This document shows positions 46,404-59,400 of a stretch of 64,000 nt of DNA, piece after piece. The DNA is taken from positions 92,365,045 to 92,429,044 of the forward strand of contig JAMXBB010000007.1 in assembly GCA_024138015.1 (NCBI GenBank), written 5' to 3'. The first letter of the stretch is position 1. The number at the start of each line of letters is the position of its first letter. The DNA is from Lumnitzera littorea (taxonomy: Eukaryota; Streptophyta; Magnoliopsida; Myrtales; Combretaceae). The position numbers and the translations under genes are program-made. The notes below the pieces were generated by a model. That model worked only from the letters and a program-made list of their open reading frames with translations. It was not told the DNA's origin and ran no database searches.

Positions 46404-48749
46404 CATTTTAAAATTGGTAAATGTTATACTAAAATTTTGACTTTGTTAACAACATTACTATCTGGATCAATGAGCCTACCTTGGTGGCAAAATTTTGTTC
46501 AAGCGATAACATTATTGATGAAGTGTAATATTAGGAAAGGTTGGAATGCATTTCCATCACAACATAAGTGATAGATGCAATATTTCCTCTCCCTTGAAAC
46601 TACATTACATATTATAATATAAATAGAATTCAAAATCGGTCCATTCCATTAGAAAACCAATGTTTATTCCGCTAAGATATCAATAATTTGTATTCTTAAT
46701 TTGTATATTGTCCATGAAACCATGTTAGTAGAGGATAAACCATTAATATTTAATTATTTTACTACAATTAATGGTGATATGATAAATACGTTTTATGTTA
46801 ATATCACATTTAATCTCTATTATTTGTCAAGATGTGATGTTGATTGTCATACCTAAAGTGCTACTTAATAGTTAACACCATTGGAAACAAGTTAATTGAT
46901 GTGCTTCTGGATATGAAGTATAGGTATTATTAAGGATAAGTGGATATAAGAAGAGTAGAGCAACCTTACCATGTACTCTACTCCATACGAATAAGTTTTG
47001 AAGATTCAAATGGAAAACTGTGTAACTCTCTTAAATAACTCATAAACTATAACTTTCTTTATAATTTCATCTATTTTGGGTTATCTTATGGAATTTATAA
47101 ATTTTAATTTGTTTAAAATATTATATATATGCGCAATTGAGATCAATGTTGCAAATCAATATCACTTCTATACAAAAGTTACATCACATATAATTAAAAA
47201 GAATATAAATAAAAATGCATAGATATACTTAACATAAGCCACAAAATTGAATTAAAATAGAGATGAGGGATAAATTTAACCATTTGATTGTACATTGTCT
47301 AATAACAATGGGTTGTAATTTGATGATAGAAATTATATGTAACCTTTAGCATTTCAAGACGAATATATATATATATATATATATATATGGGTTATAGGTA
47401 CCTTAAAATATATTAGGAAAGTGTAAAATCTAAAGCCTAGAACCTATGGTTTAAAGAATACAAGTTTTAGTGTGAGTATGATGTCATACCCATAAAACAT
47501 ATAACTATAAGAGATACAATAAGTAAAAAGAAGAAAGATGCATATAACTTACATAGAAAGCCTAAAGGAATAAGGGTAAAGACCATAGAGAAAACCGAAT
47601 CAATATACTTTAGTAGAATAGTGATACTGTAACTATTCTCTCATAACCTCAAAGCACTTAATTCCTTCAGCAACTCATAAGATTTTTGCTCTCTTACTTT
47701 CTCTACCTAATCTGTAAAATAAGATATATATATACAAGGAGAAAATACAAATAAACCCTTAAAACTTTCATCTCAATATAGATAATATCCCCATAAACAT
47801 TTACATATAGAAAATAATCACTTAAACTTTGACTTGATGTAGATATATCTCATGAATTTTCAAATGTTATAAACAATCCCTTTAAATGTTGACCTTGATG
47901 TGAAAACATCTCCTTAAAATTATCAACAACTGTTTTTTATGTTAGTAATTTATAAGAATTTAGGGGGAGTTACAATGTTTGAAAATTCAAAGGTATATTT
48001 GCACCTAGTCAAAGTTTTAGCGATAGGAGATTGATCATTTTGTAATGTTTGAAAGTTTAGGGAACATGTCTGCACCTAGGTCAAAGTTTATGGGGTAATT
48101 TGCAAACTTTTCCAATATATAAAGTTACCAGAAGTTAAAACCTGATATACATACTAAGAGATAACTTAATATCAAAAAAATAGAAAATAGCATATTGCTA
48201 AAAGACATAACAACCTTAATATAGCACTATCTTTTACTTAAATGTTGTTTCACTCTAAAGTGCCATTCATTGATGGTTAGATTTCGATAGGGGGCTTAGG
48301 ATTGAAAATAACCTTCACAAGTTATAAAGTAAGCTAAGAATGGGTGTTGGAGGTACCTCTAATGCAACAACTTTAATGTTTAAATTAGTAAAGATGTTTA
48401 GAGAGAAAAAATGTATGGTATATGTAAGAAAGTTCTAGATGTCTTTACTTGTTGATTTACCTTATAGTCATAGGCATATAGAGTATGCCATGTATGGAAA
48501 GTGAATCATGATACAATTTAGATTTATTGGAAGATTTATTAGAGAGAATATTGAGAACTTTACTTATTTGCCTAAAAACTCATAGAAGCTTCTCATGAAG
48601 TTAGTGGAGCTCTAGGAGTTTGAACCAAAGCCTAATAAGGTTGTTCATCATATCAAATACTTACTATAGGTAGTGATTAAGATTAACTGAGCTGGACAAG
48701 GCTTGAGTAAAGCTCATGTAAGGTTAGTTTAGACATGAGAAGCTTGGTC
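46404..48749. other. AT-rich spacer, no recognised gene
   Basis: A (TA)n run lies at 47363-47388. Nothing else recognised; some weak codon-like stretches at 48300-48660 have no family match that I know. Confidence 0.55.
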
Positions 48750-49755
48750 CATGGTGTGATGTCCCATAAATTATCAATTAAGACATGAACATCTAAATAT
48801 TAGAGCAAAGCCTCATTCTTTTACGACTTGGGTCGATAATTGATTTAAGGTATTTGGGAAAATAACTTGATTAGGCTAGAAACTTACAAGAACTATGATA
48901 ATCCTAATTGAGGAATTTCTATAAGCTTAGAAGTAAAAAATATAATAAAATATCAAGAATACAATCAAAATAGTAAAGATTTACTTTATATAAGCTCCTA
49001 AAGTTATACTTAGGACAACCATACTTGGATTTAGGGTTTTCAAGAAAACGTATCTGATTAAACCTAAATTTTATGACTAGGTTAGAAAAATTAGTTGAAA
49101 TAACTCAGTAAAGTTATATTTTAAAAATAATATCCTAAAAATCTAATCTTAACCTTAGAAGTACAATTACTTAATACAATATAAAACTTACCAAAATCTT
49201 TAAAATCGAACCTAAAATGCAATGAGACTCTACAGATAACTTAATTAAGTTATAAAAAGAAATAATATAGCATAATATAGTATAGGAATATACATGTATT
49301 TTTATGAATATACTTAGTATATATAATGATATACCCGTAAATTAACCTGAAATTATATAATTATATATAATAAGTGATAAATTCGCAAGATTAAAAATGA
49401 AATATATCTTAAAAATAAAAGATATACTATAAATATGATTATATACATGTAATTACTCATTACATGTAATTTATATATATAAGATATATACCTATACATT
49501 AAAAAAATAACTAAATATACTTAAATTATACAAATTTGACTAAAATTACACAAAAACTAAATCAAAACCTATCCAAAACATGGAGAACAACCTGGATTCA
49601 AGCTTGAATCACCATAGCAACATCAATAATAAAGTTTGGATTAGTCAAAAGCCAATTCCATCAAGTAATGACACCCCATACTAGTATTTTTTCAAAGAAC
49701 AATATAAATATTAAATTGATTAAATACTAAGGAAATTCTTGTTGCTCAAATCTAG

Positions 49756-49764
49756 TATAAATAG
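49756..49764 (+). promoter_or_regulatory. TATA box of solo LTR A
   Basis: TATAAATAG, about 1.0 kb from the LTR start. Confidence 0.55.
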
Positions 49765-52700
49765 GACCTTCTAACTTCAAATTATACACTTTAGGAACCT
49801 AAGATACCTAAAGAAAAATTAAATAAAATTAATAGAAAATAGGGAAAAAATTGAAAAAATAGGGGAATTAATTGACCTAAGATGGTTCCACCACCAAATC
49901 AAGACTTGCTATTACACCCAACCAACCACCACTAGAGCACCTACCGCCCAGCTCCACCGCCACACCTTCACTGTCATCTAATGGTTGGAGCTCTAACAAA
50001 CACTAGGTTTAAAAATCTGCCCTATTTTTTATACATTTTCTAAAAATATCAAATGATTCTAGAAAATTATGAGAAAATTTATTCCGAGGTTATTTTAGAT
50101 TTACTTTTATGATGTAAATTTATTTTTGCAAAGTTATGAATATTTTATATACTTTCTTAACAAATATATTATTCATTTGAATTTTGAAATTTAAAATAAA
50201 TATACTAAATGATATTGTTTCAAGTTGAAAGTTTTTATATAGAATACATATTACATGTAATTTATTGCTATAAAGTCTAACTGTGATTTTATATGTATTT
50301 AATATTTATTGCATTTTTAAGCCCTAAAAATGGCAAAAATAAGGTAATTTGTGAATTTAATTGATTTTAGGTGAAACAATTGATGAAATTAAAATCCAAT
50401 TAATTTTGGATGTTCTTAATGATGTTAGGATAGGTTAGGACAAATTTGGTGTAAGAATCATATTATTTGCTTAATTAACCATGATTTAGGGGTAAAATTA
50501 TAATTTTACATATACAGGCAATAAACTCAATTGCATGAAATAAGTTGTTGATTGGATTCCCTATATTTTTTTGAGTTTATAGAAATTTTCATCAATTTAT
50601 TTGGTGACCTTAGCTAATTATTGTGAATTTTCCTATTTAAATGGCTTAATTTACTAACCAAAATATGATTTTAGTAATATTAGATTAAAAGGTGATAATT
50701 AATTGATTAAACCTAATTATATATAATCTAGTCAGGTGTGTTCACTAGTTAATTATGTTATATTTTATAATATTATATGAACCGAATTACAATGTACACA
50801 AGTTAGGGATAGGAAAATTTTGGTTTTATCACATTTTACTTAAAAGTCTTATAAAACTATACTTTATTTGGATAACACAATATTATCATTGGTATGAGTA
50901 TATATGTATATTAGAAATAAAAATATCACTTAAAAATTTTCTTTTTGAAATGAAACACGTATTATAAACCGTTGAGTTCATACAAATCCAACGATACTAA
51001 TTTTATTAACACTAAATAAGTATAAGTAATAAAGTAGGAATTCTATAATATTATTGAAATTATTGTCCTACAACGAATTTTCTATAATTGAAATATAATT
51101 TGATCGATGAGATGAATATTTTGATACGATTAAAATGATATATTATAAATAATAGTGTAACTACGTATAACGTTAATATTCACTAATTTAATATGACTTA
51201 TATAGTAAAACTATAATTTTTAAGTATGTATATAAATATAACTATATTTCACCATTTATGAATAACGTACTTCAATATATTTATGTTTATAACTTCATAA
51301 TAGTATTTTCACCAAGTTATATGATAATACAAAGAGTTAGATAAAACCTTAATATTTTCGTAAATCTTATGAAAGCTAAATATAGGTTTTATATATATAT
51401 GTAATATCCCATAAATCAATAATTAAGACATGAACAACTAAGCATTAGGATAAAGCCCTATCCTTGTACAATTGGGGTCAATAGTTGATTTAGGGTCAAT
51501 AGTTGGTTTAAAGTATTTGAGAAAGTAAACCGATTAGATTAAAAATTTACGAGAAACTTGTTAACTCTAATCGAGGAATTCTTATGCGTTTGGAAATCCA
51601 TAATATAATAAGAATATCAAGAATACAATCAAAATAATGAGAATATGCTTTATATGAAACCCTAGAGTCGAATTTAGGGCAATCGTACTTAAATTTACGG
51701 CTTTTGGGAAAAGTTATTTGATTAAGCCCAAACTTTACAACTAAGATATAAAAGTTAGTTAAAATGGCTCGATGAAGTTAGATTTTGAAAATAATTACCC
51801 AAAATCCCAATTTTGCTTCTAAAAGTATGATTACTTAATATAATAAGAACCCCTAAAATCGAGCTTAGAATATAACGAAAACTTAAAAATAAGTTAATTA
51901 AGCTGTAAAATGAAATGAGATAATATAATATAATTTACTATATGAGTATACATATATTTTTATGAGTATACCCGGTATAAATAATAATTATACTCGTATA
52001 TTAACCCAAAAGTCTAAAAATATATATAATACGTAATGCCACATGACTCCAACTTACTAGCGTTCAAGTAGTTTATATCTTTTATAGAAAAATATATTTA
52101 TAAGTTAGGTCCATAGATGTAAAATAGTTTATACTAATATTATTAGTAACTATGAGAATATAGATCTTGATAATAGAATAATGAGTATAATAGTATTACT
52201 AATAATACGAGACAATACATAAAAGTAATTAAATTAGTATAAACCTAATTAGACGGATATCCCTTTTTCGTTAAATTGATTGGAAGTATTTATAGATGTA
52301 AGAATGTTTAAATTACATCTAGACATAGATATATAATCATATAAACTAATTGAAAAAAATTTTAATGCTTAAGAGACACTCTAGGAATTATGATTTATGA
52401 TAATATTCATGGAATTAAGTCAAACTCTCATAATTAGGAGAAAATTTAAATAAAGTAACCGTATAGTTTTAATATTTCAATTTAAGCTCATTTGTATGAA
52501 ACTTTTCTAGAAATATTAAGTTTATCGGATCTAATCGCTATAACGTAAAATTTCATAATTTTATATATAGTTTAGGATAAATCTTTTAGAATCAATTATG
52601 TGATCTTAATAATTAATTTTGGTGAGTAAAATGTCATATAAGATGTATATAAATAAATCCCAAATAATTAATATAACTTAACTATTTATTATATGTTACT

Positions 52701-52931
52701 AATATTTTTACTAGTAGTTACATTAAAACTCACTTAAAATAACGGTATGTAGGACAAGAAAATTTCGACTATAAATTATTCTTTATTAATAATACTTGCA
52801 ATGAAAAGAAAGAAAATTTTAGAAAATAGGATAGGTATTGAATAAAATATAATAAATTTATTAAAATATCTATATAAAGAAAAAAAAAAAACTTTAATCG
52901 CCTTCGAATCAAGCGGTGAAATCGCCACCTA

Positions 52932-52939
52932 TATAAATA
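52932..52939 (+). promoter_or_regulatory. TATA box of solo LTR B
   Basis: TATAAATA in CCACCTATATAAATATGG. Confidence 0.55.
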
Positions 52940-52975
52940 TGGCATTTTAGCCATTTCAATGAAAGCATCAGGGGA

Positions 52976-53103
52976 GATGAGAGAAATGGAGAAGAGAGGA
53001 AGAAGGGAAGAGGGAGGGAGGGAGAGAGAGAGAGAGAGAGAGAGAGGACGTGAGAAATGGAGGATGAGAAAAAAAAAAAAAAAAAAAAAAAGAAGAAGGA
53101 GAA
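52976..53103. repeat. Purine-rich tract: GA repeats and poly-A
   Basis: GGGA/GA repeats (53010-53046) then an A-run of about 23 (53069-53091), just after the TATA box in the presumed transcript leader. Confidence 0.9.
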
Positions 53104-54955
53104 AAGAGGATTAGAAGATTTAAATTTTTCAACATCCGATATTTTTAGGTAACCTCATTTCTATAATTATCATTATTGTCTTTCAACTGATATTTAATAG
53201 TTTTAAAAAAGAGATATTCATTATCTTGCTATTTTCCTAAATGAAGTATTTTATCTACACCGTTTTGCTCTTTTCGAACTATAAATTTAGAATATTGATA
53301 ACTGTAAGACTTGTATATTATTAACACTGATTCTTAAAATAGAGGGATCTTTAGTAATAATTATTTACCCAAACTATTAAAATGGAATTTTATATTCTTA
53401 CAGATTTAACATCATTACTTCCGTAAAATTTGAGTATATATGATTAATTATATTTTGTTACAAAATTATGTGAAAATATATTATTCATTACATAATATGA
53501 TATCAATACAATATTGGTTGCTATAAAGATTTATCTTTATACTAAAATTTGAAATACCCTTTAGAGATATTCTTTTAAACGAAACACGTATAGTTGAGAT
53601 CATACAAACTCCATGATACTAATCTTACTAAAATTGAATCACTTTAGTATTATAAATAGTAGTAAACAGCATATATTAAATATTATTAAGTAAATTGCTA
53701 TAATTTATATCTTTATAATATTACGAATTTATACACTATGATAACCTTACCATAATCAAAACGTGATTTAACCGATTAAAAATACATTTCGATACAATCG
53801 AAACAATATATTATATGTAATAATATAATTACGTATATTATTAGTAATTAATAACTTAACTTGACTTATATAATAAAACTATATATTATTATATAAGAAA
53901 AATGATAATATACTATATATATACACATATATATATGTATAACTATTTTAGATAAAATCCTGATGTTTTTATAACTATTATGAAAACTAAATTTAAGTTT
54001 TATGTATATAAGATTCCCTAATGATTAAATCATTAATAACTCGGGTCTTCCATGGTGAACATCTGAGCAAGTAAGTGAGATCAATGCTTCATAGCATTTT
54101 GACATATTATTTCAGAATATTTTGAGACTTTGGTATGTATTAGTTTATGATTATAGTTAGCTGTTTGTGCGTATACAACATTTATGGTTAGGTTTAGATT
54201 TGTTGTGATGGGAGCTAAGTTCTATGATATGTTTGTTTTATGAATATTATTATGCTTGAATTATTTAAGCTTGATTGATTACCCTAAAAATAAACTAACT
54301 CAAACTTGGCTTAACATCTAACTTGATATACATCACAACCCACTAGGGGTAATAGCTAGGATTCTTAGGCCAAACACGGATTCCCTTCAATGAGGATAGT
54401 TGAAACGATCCTTTCTCCACCCTTAGTCGAACTAAATGATAGAAGAGAAAGTCGTAACAAGGTTGAGGGCCGTAGTTCAAAGGTGGTTATAAGAAAAAGG
54501 TATTCTCCATTATACAAACCTTGGTTTGGTCTAGATTTGCAAAGTGTACGACATCAATCTCCTCAACCCGAACTAAAGCGGGTACAATTTCTCTAATCTT
54601 ATGATGAACCGAATAATATCATGTGATGGTATTTGCTTGTACATGTATTGCATCTAACTAACTTAGTTGAGATGCTTGCTTGTAATGTGCTAAGTGCATA
54701 CTTTTGTCTTCACATACTTACTGAGTAAGTTGTCGCTCATTCCCTTATAATTTGTTTTGTAGGTTCCAAATAGCTTATAAGTACTTACCCAATACCAGAA
54801 CCTTAGTAAATTGAGATAAGGAGTGAGATACAACAAGAAATGGCCAGTTATTGTTCTTAGTATTAACCTTTTATCTTTTATGGAAAATTACACAAGAATC
54901 CTCAAAGAGCTTAGTAGTTTTCATTATTTTGGTTTTTATATGAAATGATAGGTAC

Positions 54956-55001
54956 CTATGAGATTTACTATCACTCTTCTATGAGATTTACTATCACTCT
55001 T
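54956..55001. repeat. 23-bp perfect tandem duplication in solo LTR B
   Basis: CTATGAGATTTACTATCACT plus CTT, twice in a row. Copy A has a single unit near 56160, so the duplication arose in B or its source. Confidence 0.85.
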
Positions 55002-56406
55002 TTATAAGGTCAAATTACAAATTTGTTTTTAATAAATCATTTCAAAGGATTACCCTACAGATTTATATTAAACAGGTATCAAATTAAATGCTTTAAAGGG
55101 GTAAAGTTGAGTATGCCTAGTGTGAACTAGGTTTAGGATAGCAGCTGTAAGGATGATTTCTATCTTATGATGGCTTACATAGTGAGACTATTATGACTTC
55201 ACCTTTTTAGGGCATGACAATATATAAGATTTCCAAAAGGAGTAGAATGTTAACAGTACAAATCTACTAGAGTAAGCAACAATACAAGTTAGTGAGATTA
55301 ATGCTTAACAGCATTTTGAGGTATTATTTTAGAATATCTAAAGACTTTTGTATATGTTTGCTTGTACTTGTAGTTAGTTGTTTTTGTGTGTGTTGCGCTT
55401 ATGTCTGAGATTCAATTTGTTGTGATTGGAGCTGAACTCCATGTTATGGTTGTTATGTAAATATTATTATGCTTAAAATGTTTAAGCTTAGTTACCACTC
55501 GAAAAATAAACTAACTCAAACTCAGCTTAACATCCAACCTAACATGCATCGCAACCCATTAGGAGTAATGACTAGAATTTTCAAGCTAAACACAGACTCT
55601 CTTCAATGAGGATAACTAAAATAGTCTTTTCCTTACCTTAGTCGAGCTAAGTGACAAGAGAGGAGATTACGGTAATGTTGGGGGCTATGATTTGAAGGTG
55701 GTCATGGGAAGAGGGTGTTCTCTATTGCATAAGTTTTGATTTATTAGTGCGTGACGTCAAACTCCTCAACCTGGATTAGAGCGAACGCAATTTCTTTGAT
55801 CTTATAATAGACTAGATAACATCGTGTGATAGCCTTTGCTTATATACACACCGTATCTAACTAACTTTGTTGAAAACCCTGTTTGTGATGTGTTAAATGC
55901 ATACTTCTATCTTCGCCCTACTTACTAAGAAAGTTATTCCTTATTCTCCTATAGTTTGTTTTGCAGGTTTTGAATGGATTACCGGTACCTACCTAAAACT
56001 AGAGTACTAGTAAATTGGAATAGGGAGTAAGGCTTAATAAGAAATTGCTAGATATTGTTCTTAATATTGACTTTCCTAACTTTTGAGGAAAACTACACAA
56101 GACTGCTCAAGGACCTTAGTAGTTTTTAATATTATAGTTTGTATATGAAATGATAAGTACTTATGGGAGTTACTATCACTCTTTTACAAAGTCAAATTAC
56201 AAATTTATTTTCAAGAAATTATTTCAAAAGATTATTCCATAAGTTTATAATAAACAAGAATTGAATTGAATGCTTTAAATGGGTAGATTCACATAGACAT
56301 GGTGTAACCTAAGTTTGAGATAGCAGTTGTAAGGTCAATTTCTATCTTAGAATGGCTCACACAGCAGGACTGTTATGATTCTACCTTTTTGAGGCATGAC
56401 ACATGG

Positions 56407-59400
56407 TTCAAGAATTGTTAGTTTAGGCTCAAGGGCCCACTTCTAAAAAGCCTATTTACACATTTAAATTCAACATATAAACTTAATATGTCTTCATCTC
56501 AACTTAAAATTACATAAATCAATACACACTTTCAAGAACTTGAGCAACACTTGCAATGTAGCTTCTCTAATTTAATCTTACTAACCACTAGCCTCTAAGC
56601 TATAATGCACTATAGATATTTGTATGCTATCACCACCTTATACCTTAATGACATTTTAAAGAATATAAATGGGTTTGAATTGATTAATCTCTTAATATAA
56701 ATCAAGTAAGAAGAAATCAAATAAATTGTAACAAAAAATAAAAGTTATAAGGATAAAGAAATAAAGCTTAGATTTAATGTGAAATTTGAACCATCCCTTA
56801 CTCTTTACCATGGTTATCAAAACCACAATTCTATCTATGTAATGCCATGACTTTACGATTTTATGTGGTTATTTTAAGTTAACTCGTGTATAAAATTATT
56901 CTCATGTAGAAATTTACGTTTGTAACTAAGTTTACATTTCAACCCAGTGAAAACTTACGTTTTTCACCGAGTTCATCAATTCTACATATTTAAGTTGAAT
57001 GGACTAAAAAATGAAAAAATACAACAAGTTTTCACAAGCCATTGATTATAACGATATTTCATTATTTTCCCTATCCTATTTTATTTTTTTTTTCCTTTTT
57101 CTCTCTCTCTTAGTCCTTATTTTATCTTCATTGTTTTATATCTAGGTTTTAGCTCCAATACCAAAGATTATAAGGGAAACTATATATTTCATTTTATACT
57201 ACCAATAATTTAAAATGAATTGAAATATTTTGTTCTCTTTAATTTATTACGTTTTAAAAAAAAAAACGTAATGGGAAAAGTTTAGTTTCAACCTTATTTG
57301 TCATTCTTTTGCACATATTAAATTATGTATTATTAAGAATTTTTTATGAAAAAAGAACTTAATTTCTTCATTTTTTTATTGCCTTCATTTATATCAAGTT
57401 TTGACTAATTACTATAAGTATATCTATAGTTTTTTAAACCTATTTTACATAATTTATAAAAACTTACATTTCTCCATTTCGATTCCACATTCTGATTCTA
57501 TCGACCTTCTAATGATTCCAAGTCGAATTGCGAGTTTGATAACCTTGCTCTTTATAACTGTATAATGCCTCCCAACTAAGGACTTCACATACACTTTACT
57601 AATGTTAGTCTTCAATGACTTACAAGCTTCTAGCATTCAAGTATATTGCTTATAAAAATGTATGTCAAAATTTCATATACATATAAATAACACAATGAAT
57701 AACAAGTAGAAGACTTATGAAAGAAAAACAAAGAGGATAAATGGAAATACATAGATAAAGGGAAGTGATCTCAAAGGTTTGATGTGTGAAGATTAGACCA
57801 TGTTGTAGGTGTTCATTAAAAGGAGGAATCTTCTTCTAAGAGTAAGTTAAGAAAGGTTAGAAGCATTGGATTAGGATGAATAATGCCATTAGTTGATTGA
57901 GGAGATAGACCATATAAGTAAGGTATCCAAAGGAGCTAGGGCATGTGATTATAAGATTGGATGATAGGTAGTACTAGATAATCCAATTTGAACAATAGAT
58001 GTTAAGATATATTTAAAAGAACAAATGAAAGAGGTGTTGACAATTTTTGCTAAAAAGGGAGACCTTAAAGAGTAAATGGAGAATTCTTAGACAACAAAGA
58101 AATATGCATTTGTAGATTAGAAATAAATTAGGAATGGATTAATGAGAGGATAAAATTTTTCATTCTTAAGTTAAAAGCAACTTTCAATGACAAAATTTCC
58201 TTTTAGGAGAAGGATGAAATGCTCTAGGAAAATAAATTTTAAGTCAAGACTAAACTAGTTAAAGACTCATCATAGTTTTTGTAATTATAAGTATTGTTTC
58301 TCTTTTTAGATTTTATATAATGTAAACTTGATTTTCACTATTTGATCAACATTCCACCATTACTACTTTTATTAAGACTGCAAAATCAAAGCATCTTTCA
58401 AAAACTTCTAACGAGGGAATGTTTACTTCAACTTAATTTCAAGGTGAATTTAACAACTTAAAGTATTGTCAAAAGTTCAGAAAAAGATTACCTACTTAAT
58501 GACTCCATCCCACTTGCAACTAGTTTTCTAGTATTTCCATCAAAACCCTATAATTTTGTAACCACCTCCCTACCTTCTCCTCTTCCACTTGTTCTTTCCA
58601 CTTTATGTATGATGATCTTTGGTTGAACTTATGTTGAGGAAAGTCTAGAGTTAGGATTTTTTATTAGTTTAAGGTGATCAAGGTTAAGTTTTCCTCTTCT
58701 TATTTGATTAATGTTACAAGTGATTATAGTATAAGTTGAGAGGGTTTAGCATTGTGTGATATAAGGAATTGGAAAAGCAAAATGGAGGTTGGGAAGTAGT
58801 AGAACCAATGGTAGAGTGAAGTGTTGAAGAAGATATGGGTTTGATTGCTTTCTTAATATAGTTACTTAAAAAGATTTTTAGCAGAGATTAGATTATAAAT
58901 GTACTTTGGTAGATTTCTAAAGGATGACGTTAATTGAAATGATGAGGAATAAGAGAGATGGGGCTAGTCATAATTATGGAAATAGGACATTGCAATTTAT
59001 TGATTTTGTGTTTTACAAGTTACTAAAAAGATTTGATGTGGAATTGAGTTGTATTTAGTTTACCTTCCTAAATTTTTAAAGCTCTCTAACATATTGCTTG
59101 ATTGTTGTGGATTTCAAGGACATGGGTTGCATAAGAGGAGAGTGTGACGAAGAGCTTGGAAATGGAAGAGAGATTGCCTAGTTAGTTCAAGTTAAAATAG
59201 TTAGTCATTGTAACTAGAAGGTAAAATTATTTTAGGCCACTTAAAGGGAAATGAGAAAAGAGTGGATTAGGGGTTTACATATGTGGTGCTTTTCTCCCTC
59301 CTTGCATTGCTTATTTTATTAAATGGTACCTTATTAGAAGCTAATTGAATTAAAGTAATTTTTTTATATCCTTTAAATATTTTCAAGGCTAAAAGGACTT

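Larger units (their letters stand above)
51400..55219 (+). mobile_element. Solo LTR B nested in solo LTR A, TSD ATATA
   Basis: 3,820 bp from TGTAATATCCC to TAGGGCATGACA, flanked by ATATA at 51395-51399 and 55220-55224. The A-derived flanks (GGTTTTATATATATA and ATATATAAGATTTCC) correspond to the uninterrupted GTTTTATGTATATAAGATTC inside B near 54000, which confirms the insertion point. TATA box at 52932-52939, followed by a purine-rich tract. No coding potential. Confidence 0.85.
48755..56401 (+). mobile_element. Solo LTR A, perfect TSD CATGG, interrupted by solo LTR B
   Basis: Begins TGTGATGTCCC at 48755 and ends GAGGCATGACA at 56401; CATGG flanks both sides (48750-48754 and 56402-56406). 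Removing B (51400-55219) leaves about 3.83 kb, the same length as B, and the two halves (48755-51399 and 55220-56401) match the two halves of B in order. TATA box TATAAATAG at 49756-49764. No coding potential. The end region matches solo LTRs C and D. Confidence 0.85.

Noticed and set aside
48755..56401. Reading A and B as one 7.6-kb element with internal duplication
   Set aside because: Separate perfect 5-bp target duplications and matching half-lengths show an insertion of B into A.
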